From: Nymphalis io
Taxonomy: Eukaryota > Arthropoda > Insecta > Lepidoptera > Nymphalidae
Length of the DNA stretch: 64,000 nt
Assembly: GCF_905147045.1 (NCBI RefSeq)
Contig: NC_065901.1
Coordinates: 3,224,001-3,288,000, forward strand
Direction of reading: 5' to 3'
The notes under the pieces are model-generated. The model was not told where the DNA came from. It worked only from the letters and a program-made list of their open reading frames with translations, and searched no databases. Shown here one piece after another: positions 57,201 to 64,000 of this stretch (position 1 is its first letter; every line of letters begins with the position of its first letter). The position numbers and the translations under genes were made by a program.

Positions 57201-60200
57201 ATAAAATCTTAGTTCCCAAGGTTGGTGGCGCATTGGATATGTAAGCGATGGTTGACATTTCTTACAATGCCAATGTCTAAGAGCGTTGGTGACCACTTAC
57301 CATCAGGTGGCCCATATGCTCGTCCACCTTCCTATTCTATAAAAAAAAAAAAAAACACTTCCAACTTCCAGACTCCGGGCTGCTACTGAGAATTTTCTGA
57401 CAGAAAAACCCAATAACTTTTTATTGGCCCGACCTGGGAATTGAACCCAGGACCTCCGGGTCTGCGGTCTTACATCAAGCCACTAGACCAACGAGGCAAT
57501 CAGGCAATCAGAAGTATTATATAGTGGTAATAAATAATAGTAACCAACGGTAGGAGCTACCGTCGGTTACCAAGAGGGTGCGTGTGTGGCAGGGCGCGCC
57601 GTGGCGCTGGGCACGCTGTGCCGCGTGGTGTGCTCCAAGCAGTGCCGCGAGGAGGTGCTGGCGCCGTACCTGGCGCGCACGTACGCGGCGCTGCAGCGCG
57701 GCCTGCGCGACCCCGCCACCGCCGCCGCCGTCGTGCTGGACGCCGCCGACATCTTCAGGTGGCGACCTGCCCCCCGCATCGCTATGAGCGGAGCTAATTG
57801 AGCACCTTTGTTTCGATCGAATGTGTTTGTAATCGACATCCACCCCGCGCAGGCTCGATTTGGACGGCGTGCTGGTCCTGGTGCCCGACTTCATAACGGC
57901 ACTAGACCGCATTCTATCCGAGCGAGAACCGAAACTCGAATGCGGGTCGATCGATAAGCGCGAGCTGCGCAAAGCCGCCATCAGTCTCCTTCTGTCTCTG
58001 GTAGCGTTTCCCTACCATTACAGAGGACTGGCCGTCCCGGAATTTCCAGGATGCAACGAGTAGTGAGTGCGATTCCGATTTTAGAGTGACTAGTCCTCGC
58101 GCAGTGTGACGTGACACGTTCGGTCGGTCGCAGCGCGGGCGTGACGATCGGCGAGTACGCGCGCGGGCGGCTGTCGCAGGTGTGCGTGTCGGCCGTGCAG
58201 GCGGAGAGCTCGGAGGCGCTGGCCGTGCCGCTGCTGAGCGCGCTGTACCTGTGCGTGCGCCACAACGCCGCCACCGCGCACGACCACGCGCCCGACGCCA
58301 AGGGTAACGCCGCCGCCGCGCAGCGCGCACGTCCCATCAGCGATACACACTCCGTTATACACTTGTGACCACATTCGATCCACATTCAATAACTCACGAG
58401 CTATATTTTAATTTGCCTTACCCGCTGGTAATATTGCCGTAATTTGTAATTTTTTATCTAAATCATAAACTTCGTAACAGACAACTTTAACAGATGAAAA
58501 TCTAAAAACCCGCTCGTATGAGCTCCTCCAGACTGAACGTTTACCCGTTAAACGGTTAAGGGAGAAGAACCCGATTAGCATTAAAACCCCTTTATGTTGG
58601 GGGTGTTTTAGCGCGGTCGGATAGCAGCGGGCCAGTTAGCGCGGACAGCTCACAAGATGACTTCGCAGCTGACGTTAGGGAGCTTGATCCATCTTCACCA
58701 TTTTTTGGTAATTTAAACTTTGTTTTGCCTTATATAAGGTTATAATATTACTCTATCTCAAATATTACAATAATATATATAATACAAATACTGAAAGTCT
58801 TAATGACTACTATCAAATATGTTATCAGTATATTGTTGAAAACTATTTTAAGCAAATTCGTTAATGACACGTTTTGCTAGCTTCACACTTTATTGTATGT
58901 GTTACGGCTTGCTCGACATTATTTATTTCTCATCTCAACATCGTAAATTATAATAATGTATTTTCAGTAAGTTAGTCGAAATCATATATCATACATAGTT
59001 TACTTATTTTTACACTGTATATAAAAACAAATATTTCGAATATTGTTTCATGTATTCCTATATTTTTTTAATCTTATCTGCAAATATATATGGTATATAT
59101 TCTGCTGTTTAGTCATTGAGTATTTTAAATAGTATATTCATGCGATTAATCGTATAGGATCGGCGCTAGTCGTTCGCGCTACCTACTTGGTATGTCACCG
59201 TCTGATCTCATCGTGGAAGGGTGACCTGCAAGTGTCGCTGGCTGCTCTCGAGCTGCTCTCTGGACTCGCTAAGTTGCATTCTTCGAAGCCGGGTCAGTTG
59301 CGTGTCGTACTTTTACATTGCTTGCACACATCTGGTGAAATCGATAATAACTTACTCTTTCCTCTTTTATTACACGCCTTCTAGAGTTTATGATAGGTAA
59401 GATTTATATGTATATATTTTATGAAAACGGTAGGTGGAATGGCAAATGGGCCACCTGATGGCCATATCGACCATTCCTTACGTCGACAATGCGCCACCTA
59501 CCTTGGGAACAAAGATGTTATGTCTCTTGTGTCTGTAGTTACACTGGCTCACTCATCATTCCAGCCGGAACGCAACAATCCTAAGTATTGCTGTTTAGCG
59601 GTAGAATCTGATGTCTGATGAGTGGGTTGCACAAAGACCTACCACCTGTTTTGTTAGTACCGACGGTCTGAGCGTCTGTCAGTGTAGTGCACGAATGGCT
59701 CACCACAGAGGCGGCGGAGCGCAAGCGCGCCGTGCGCTGGATCTGCGACTACATCGGCGTGCAGTGCGGGCGGCCGCCGCAGGCGCACTCGCGCGACCTG
59801 CACTCGTGCGTGGTGGCCGCCTACACGTGCCTCGCGGCGTGGCTGTGCGCGCCGCTGCTGGCCGACGCCGACTGCCTGGCCGCGCTGCTGGAGGTCGTCG
59901 AGCTCGGCATCTCCGGCTCCAAGAGTCAGGGTAACTATACATGGCGGAATCTATATTGGTCGATTAACTTGTCCCCCGCTACTTTGTCACAGTGTATCGC
60001 ATGGTTTTAAAACGATTTCAGCGAAAGGATACCGAAATTAACTTTCTCACTTCGAGACGACATTTTTGAAACACTGAAATACATTCTTTAAAGAAAAATA
60101 AATAAGAAGTTTAGTAATGATAAAATGCGTAAAATTTGAACTTCAATTGCGATCCCGAGTAATTATGACATTCTACACAATGTAACATACACTTAAAACT

Positions 60201-63200
60201 AATTAGCACATTAGCCATTTAATTGTAATACAAATAACACTGGATTCACGTTATACACATGGATAGTGTTCCTCCATATTTTCCACGGTTCATGCGGGGA
60301 AGGGGTAGAGTACAATATTCAGATGATATATTTTCTGAAGGTAAACCTGGCGAGCCGCCTAAGATGAAGGACGAAAAGGAGCTGAAACCAGTCTCGATGA
60401 GAGTGAGAGACGCCGCCGAATCGTTGCTGATGCTGATTTTAGAACAGGTGACTCGAAACGACTCATATAGTAACTCGTCCTAATGTGGGGATTTTGTCCA
60501 CATATATCCATCTCATTGATCTCATTTTGTAGGTCGGGAACAACGATGGAGGGAAGTGGTGCAGGCTGGATGAACGCTGGCTAGCCGCGTTGGGTCACGG
60601 AAAATTGCGGCACTTTGTCGTCGATGGAAACACCATACTGTCGCTGCTGGAGGAACCTCTCGCGAACAGTCAGGAACCACAACCTACGATCGTCGGTGAG
60701 TTCTCCTAACATACAACGCGTAACGCACCGAAAGCGACCAGTACCACCCGTGATAAGTATCGTATAATAGCGTATCGCCTCCCCGGCAGCGATAATCCGC
60801 TGCGGCTGGGGCCGCTTCGCGTGGTCGCTGAGCAGCCGCGGCGCGCCGCGCTGCGCCACCCGCGGCGCGGCGGCGTGCGCGCGGCCCGTGCCCATGCTGG
60901 AGCCGCCGCCGCGCGCGCCGCCCGCCTGCCGCGCGCTGCCCGCCGCGCCGCCCTGCGCCGTGTACGCACGCTCGACGCACATTCTGGCTCCGGCCGCTAG
61001 GACCGATGTAAAAATTGTATCGAATATTTCAGCGATGCGGCGTTCCCCACCCTGGACGCCGTTCTGCGTCAGCTCAACGATCCCGAGGCGACTACTCTCT
61101 TCAAGCTACTCGAGCAGCAGGCGGCCATTGAGAAAAAAGTCAGAGAGAGCGAGGACAATGTTGTGAGTTCGGTTTATTTCTATAAGGTATTCGAAACCGC
61201 TGGATCATGTAATTTTTGTTTATCGACAATGATATAGCAAACTGCAGTATGCGGTACGTCCGTCATGTTAATAAAATATAATAATCGGATGCGATTTATA
61301 CATGTATTAAACTACCTCTGCTTTATGCCCAGGCACCAGAGGAATACGTTCCCCCAGATCCGGTCACGGAGTTCCAAACTGCGAGGCTGTTTCTCTCACA
61401 TTTTGGATACTTAAATATCGGTGGAGATAAGAAGGTAAAAAATTATCTGTTAGGTATCATATCCGCTATACAAGTTTATTAAAGCAATTTTTTTTTTCTA
61501 TTTTAAAAATATGACCACCACTATGATCCGTCGCACACCTGTCGAAGGGTACCGCAGTATTTACTATCAATCATTGAACAACATTACCTCAGTACTTTTG
61601 ATACATAAATATTCTAAATTTTTTTGAAAGTACTCTAAAAACCATTTTTGACCGAATATAAAAAAAAATGGGTGTCGAGATTGTACCGTCCGTACCCGTG
61701 GCCCTAGGGCGGGCCGGCGCGGCTGTGCGCGCTAGACTCGCGCGCCGAGGGGCTGTCGACGGCGCTGCGGCGGCTGGACGCCACGGGCAGCCGCGCCGCG
61801 CTCACCGTGCACGTGTTCTACGCGCGCGCCGGACAGACGCGCGCCACCGACATCGTGGCCAACGCCGCCCAGCCCGGCGCCGTCTCGCCCGCCTTCGTGC
61901 GGATGCTGCGCGGGTACGTTTGTGCGGCCCTCGAGGTAAGTGGGGCGAGGTATCGGAACTCACTAAGTTGTCGGTGTCGGTGCGCAGGCTGGGTACGCCG
62001 GTGCGCGTGCGCGGACACGCGGGCTGGAGCGGCCACGTGCGCAGCAGCTACGACGCGCAGCCGCCCCGCGACGAGCCGCCTCCGCCGGAGCCGCTGACGC
62101 CCAGCGTCTACGACGGCCGAGAGCAGGTCCGTATACGACAATTTTGTGAAAAACACACGAGTATGTAGAACGACCGCGTTCATTAATGAAAACGGTATGA
62201 ATAATCTAATCCGTTGACAAGATTAAGCATTGTTATAAAGTTGCACAGTATGATAAACTTAATAATGGTTTTCGTTTCGCCGATTCCAAATTAATCGTAA
62301 TATTTTGAACGAAACCACCAGATGTGTACGAGAGTATGTAGTTTGTGTGGCGACATGTGACAGGTCCTGTACTGGTCGGATTCGACGGATGAAATAGCGT
62401 TCGTGGTGCCCTCGGGGTACGAACTGAATGAAATTGACGACCAAAGCGACAGCATGAAGTCCGACGTCGATGGCTCCTGCTGCTCGGTCAAGTAAATATA
62501 CCTCACACTAATAAATAATAATAAATTACACACCAGTGTAATTACAGGCACAAGGGATGGGTGGCGCTTTGGATATGTAAGCGATGGTTGACATTTCTTA
62601 CAGTGCCAATGTCTAAGAGCGTTGGTGACCACTTACCATCAGGTGACCCATATGCTCGTCCACCTTCCTATTCTATAAAAAAAAAACACTATAGATGAAT
62701 GAACTTTTATTTATACAAATACGAAACTCAAAAGTTTATAATTATTTTGGGATTAGATATAACTTATAAGTTGTATATTTTGTGTTAAGAACTTCGAATA
62801 AACTTACTATGGCTCTTTATTGTACTAATTGAATCGACGGAATATTATGTTTTTAACGATCAAATGGACTCGTACTTTTTAAATAAAAAATTATTATATT
62901 AAAAAGATGGAGTTTTGGCTCATTATTGACTTGCGTCAACCCCCCGACAGCCGCGGCTCGTGGTGGGACGTGTCGGGCGAGCGCGACGACCGGCGCGAGC
63001 GGCCCGACAAGGCGACGCGCGCGCTGTCGCTCGAGCTGGAGCGCCCCGCGCCCGCCGCGCCCGCGCCGCCGCCGCTCTCCGGTGAGGCGGACACACGCGC
63101 AGCCTCCACACCGGTAGGTTGTCGGTCGCAGTTGCGCTTGATTTCCTATCGATACGTTTTCTTCGCAGGTAGTGGAAGAAGAAACAGAGATTTTACGCCG

Positions 63201-63734
63201 AAGATTCTTATCATTTGGTTGGAAGATTTCGAGGATCATCTCAACTTGCCGATAGGTAATTTTGCTAACTATCATTCGCCTTTCGATCGATAAACGAGAA
63301 TACGAGAGAGCGACACGGTCCCGCCCGCAGACGAGCTGGTGCGCTACTGCGAGACGGGCGTGCCGTGGCGGCGGCACGAGAGCAGCGCGCTGTGCGTGAG
63401 CAGCGCGCGCGGCGGGCTGGCGCGCGTGCGCGTGCGCGCGGGCGGCGCGGGCGCGCTGGCGGACGGCGCGCTGCTGGCGCCGCGCCTGCTGCCGGCCGCG
63501 CTGCGCCGCGCCGCGTGCTTCCTGGCGCGCCGCGCTCGCCTCAACACCGACCTGTGAGTGCCGCCTCCCGCGTCGCTCGTCGTGCGGACGCCACGTTGAC
63601 CTCCACGCTTCTCCCTTTTCAGGTACCAACCTCCGCATGTCCGGAGACGACATCTCATACAGGATATTGCGCAGCAGTATAAGAAGGATTTGACCGAACC
63701 GGAACTATTGGAATCTTTATTCAAAGCTCCGTAG
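51299..63734 (+). CDS. RALGAPB: Ral GTPase-activating protein subunit beta
   Basis: Coding exons: 51299-51439, 52364-52601, 53255-53489, 53572-53732, 54039-54181, 54348-54471, 55284-55427, 56047-56136, 56339-56464, 56552-56629, 57593-57758, 57853-58062, 58134-58303, 58612-58707, 59158-59292, 59688-59930, 60341-60447, 60533-60695, 60790-60961, 61033-61162, 61333-61434, 61708-61913, 61988-62126, 62364-62491, 62951-63081, 63169-63255, 63331-63553, 63623-63734. All phases agree; total 4,200 nt (1,399 aa; human 1,494). The start MYSEW is that of the human protein. Landmarks are VLFEVWILACHRCFPSP, RPKVNSIFHLFGEWLFEAA, VSLAALELLSGLAK, ELGISGSKSQ and FQTARLFLSHFGYLN, then the RapGAP-like domain (about 1025-1215: HAGWSGHVRSSY, VLYWSDSTDEIAFVVPS), and YQPPHVRRRHLIQDI near the C-terminus. 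The beta subunit pairs with RALGAPA to inactivate RalA/B, limiting exocytosis and mTORC1 signalling. Coding exon 17 has an alternative acceptor 18 nt upstream. Many exons are extremely GC-rich. Confidence 0.95.
51906..52199 (+). other. Unexplained open frame in RALGAPB intron 1
   Basis: A 97-codon frame in a stretch that is clearly less AT-rich than the rest of the intron (about 51,880-52,230). The predicted peptide has several Cys and hydrophobic residues and resembles no family I know. It may be a relic of a mobile element. There is no sign that it is joined to RALGAPB exons. Confidence 0.2.
52243..52270. repeat. Perfect 12-bp stem hairpin in RALGAPB intron 1
   Basis: GGTCTTAGAGAT and ATCTCTAAGACC form a perfect 12-bp stem around TGCT. 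It lies 94 bp upstream of coding exon 2, between the unexplained GC-balanced block and the splice acceptor. No run of T follows, so it is not a terminator-like element. Its role is unknown. Confidence 0.6.
52813..53170 (-). repeat. tRNA-type SINE (family B) split by a family A SINE
   Basis: The left part, about 52,813-52,884, matches family B (CGATGTTTTC and ACACAAATTAAGCCCATGAA). The right part, from about 53,116, matches its tRNA-like head in degenerate form (TTTGAACACGCGATTATC and CAGGGCCATG). Between them sits the family A SINE, so the outer copy is older. It is in RALGAPB intron 2. Confidence 0.6.
52886..53115 (-). repeat. Poly(A)-tailed SINE (family A), truncated, nested
   Basis: A T-run at 52,886-52,895 starts the copy. 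Landmarks GGCCACCTGATGGTATGTGG, CTTGGGAACTAAGATGTTATG and CAAACCGGAACACAACAATA follow. The far third of the element is missing and is replaced by short TACCG/TACC tandem repeats. It is inserted in a family B SINE. Confidence 0.7.
54600..55200. other. RALGAPB intron 6, AT-rich
   Basis: No repeat or alternative exon was recognised in this intron, which separates exon 6 from the very GC-rich exon 7. Confidence 0.5.
56663..57500 (-). repeat. tRNA-derived SINE (family C) interrupted by a family A SINE
   Basis: On the minus strand the head at about 57,500-57,425 looks like a tRNA. It has TTGGTCTAGTGGCTTGATG as an A-box-like part and CCTGGGTTCAATTCCCAGG as a B-box-like part. The body continues past 57,356 and resumes at about 57,046 down to about 56,663. 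The gap is the plus-strand family A SINE. It lies in RALGAPB intron 10. The tRNA-like head is not a functional tRNA gene. Confidence 0.7.
57047..57355 (+). repeat. Poly(A)-tailed SINE (family A), full-length-like, nested
   Basis: The unit starts GGTGGTAGGGCTTTGTGCAA at 57,061, perhaps with about 12 more bases of its own upstream, and ends in 15 A at 57,341-57,355. ACAC is present on both sides and is single in the uninterrupted family C sequence, so it may be the target-site duplication. It is nearly identical to the copies at 39,231 and 50,861 and clearly younger than the family C SINE it interrupts. Confidence 0.8.
58710..59157. other. RALGAPB intron 14, AT-rich
   Basis: No element recognised; the intron is AT-rich up to the acceptor at 59,157. 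Confidence 0.5.
59430..59652 (-). repeat. Diverged family A SINE in RALGAPB intron 15
   Basis: Shows GGGCCACCTGATGG, ACCTTGGGAACAAAGATGTT, CCGGAACGCAACAATC and TTGCACAAAGACCTACCACC with many substitutions and small deletions. No T-run is left. It ends about 35 bp before the acceptor of coding exon 16, so it forms part of the sequence just upstream of that splice site. Confidence 0.65.
59931..60340. other. RALGAPB intron 16 with in-frame open extension before exon 17
   Basis: AT-rich intron. From ATG 60,259 the frame is open into coding exon 17, giving 27 extra codons (MDSVPPYFPRF and so on). Most of this is probably intron. An acceptor at 60,321-60,322 (TTCAG) would keep the phase and add DDIFSE to the protein. 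Confidence 0.35.
62533..62686 (+). repeat. Family A SINE, truncated and internally deleted
   Basis: Begins at CCAGTGTAATTACAGGCACA, lacks about 35 bp around the usual CTTAGTTCCCAAGG part, and ends in an A-run at about 62,677-62,686. It lies in RALGAPB intron 24, about 40 bp after the splice donor. Confidence 0.7.
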
Positions 63735-64000
63735 TGCGTCGGTATTGTTCTTTTATAGATTAGGAGGGCGTCGAAAACGACGATACAATGAAATAAACCT
63801 GGTGCGATAGTTGTCGTTATTTATGCGGTCGTTTTCACAGATTTTAATTCAACTTTCATTATGTTAACGGTATTTGTATAAGGATAATTGTGGCTAAATT
63901 CTTCGATCTGTTTTTAACCAGAATTAACAAACAAAAAGAAGAAAAAAATTGAAAATTAAAAATTTAAAACACATAAAATCATTGTACGACTAAGATGTAT
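63735..64000 (+). other. RALGAPB 3' UTR and downstream flank
   Basis: The stop TAG at 63,732-63,734 is followed by AATAAA at 63,792-63,797, giving a short 3' untranslated region of roughly 80 nt if used. The remaining sequence to the end of the window is AT-rich with no gene recognised. Confidence 0.6.
63792..63797 (+). promoter_or_regulatory. Polyadenylation signal AATAAA (RALGAPB)
   Basis: Canonical AATAAA 58 nt after the stop codon, followed by a GT-containing stretch (GGTGCGATAGTTGTCG) that could serve as the downstream element. Confidence 0.65.

Noticed and set aside
57425..57500. Possible tRNA gene (A- and B-box-like sequences), also at 24,360-24,430
   Set aside because: Both are heads of SINEs: the bodies that follow are known repeat sequence, and the tRNA arms do not pair well enough for a working tRNA.
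57914..58385. Several minus-strand frames of 99-138 codons
   Set aside because: Antisense to RALGAPB exons 12-13, which are conserved and in phase on the plus strand.
60581..60982. 133-codon minus-strand frame and overlapping Arg/Ala-rich frames
   Set aside because: Shadow of the GC-rich RALGAPB exons 18-19; low-complexity Arg/Ala content and no family resemblance.
62853..63653. 266-codon minus-strand frame
   Set aside because: It lies antisense to GC-rich RALGAPB exons 25-27. Such exons create long open frames on all strands, and the plus strand has the conserved protein with correct splice phases.
1..64000. CRISPR arrays, operons, bacterial insertion sequences or phage
   Set aside because: No direct-repeat/spacer arrays and no prokaryotic gene organisation. 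The window is eukaryotic with spliced genes.

Overview
The window is nuclear DNA of a lepidopteran insect, probably a butterfly. The introns and intergenic DNA are very AT-rich and the genes are split by GT-AG introns. The repeats are types I associate with Lepidoptera: tRNA-headed SINEs, a poly(A)-tailed SINE whose unit begins GGTGGTAGGGCTTTGTGC, Lep1-like Helitron ends, and Jockey/CR1-type and RTE-type LINE pieces. Family names come from recall of motifs; no database search was run.

Layout. Positions 1-15,236 hold no recognisable coding exon. They contain AT-rich DNA, a few GC-richer islands that may be regulatory, Helitron and SINE fragments, and an imperfect 70-nt hairpin. Five conserved cellular genes follow. 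(1) Iru/RNF126-type RING-H2 ubiquitin ligase, minus strand, 15,237-20,655, 7 coding exons, 389 aa. (2) A myotubularin-related pseudophosphatase of the MTMR10/11/12 group, plus strand, 21,665-33,330, 12 coding exons, 686 aa. (3) Metaxin-1, minus strand, 37,900-44,955, 6 coding exons, 315 aa. (4) A BAP31 homologue, plus strand, 45,710-46,339, one exon, 209 aa. (5) Ral GTPase-activating protein subunit beta, plus strand, 51,299-63,734, 28 coding exons, 1,399 aa. In all four multi-exon genes the exon phases join without a break, and each total is an exact multiple of three ending in one stop codon.

Arrangement. Iru and the MTMR gene are head to head about 1.0 kb apart. Metaxin-1 and BAP31 are head to head about 0.75 kb apart. 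The MTMR gene and metaxin-1 converge. The genes do not form one pathway, although most act in membrane, trafficking or protein quality-control biology: ubiquitin ligation, phosphoinositide phosphatase regulation, mitochondrial outer-membrane import, ER membrane cargo handling, and Ral GTPase control.

Mobile DNA. Metaxin-1 intron 3 carries an antisense non-LTR retrotransposon with two intact ORFs. They share one reading frame and are separated by a single TAA. A 5'-truncated Jockey-like LINE lies between BAP31 and RALGAPB. RALGAPB introns contain two SINE-into-SINE nested insertions. A short GC-rich retroposon downstream of the MTMR gene has a perfect 14-bp target-site duplication. I found no convincing new multi-gene system. 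The items most worth following up are the ORF1/ORF2 arrangement of the LINE, a possible second promoter of the MTMR gene, the 70-nt hairpin, a triple DRE-like cluster, and the patchwork of extremely GC-rich exons beside ordinary ones.
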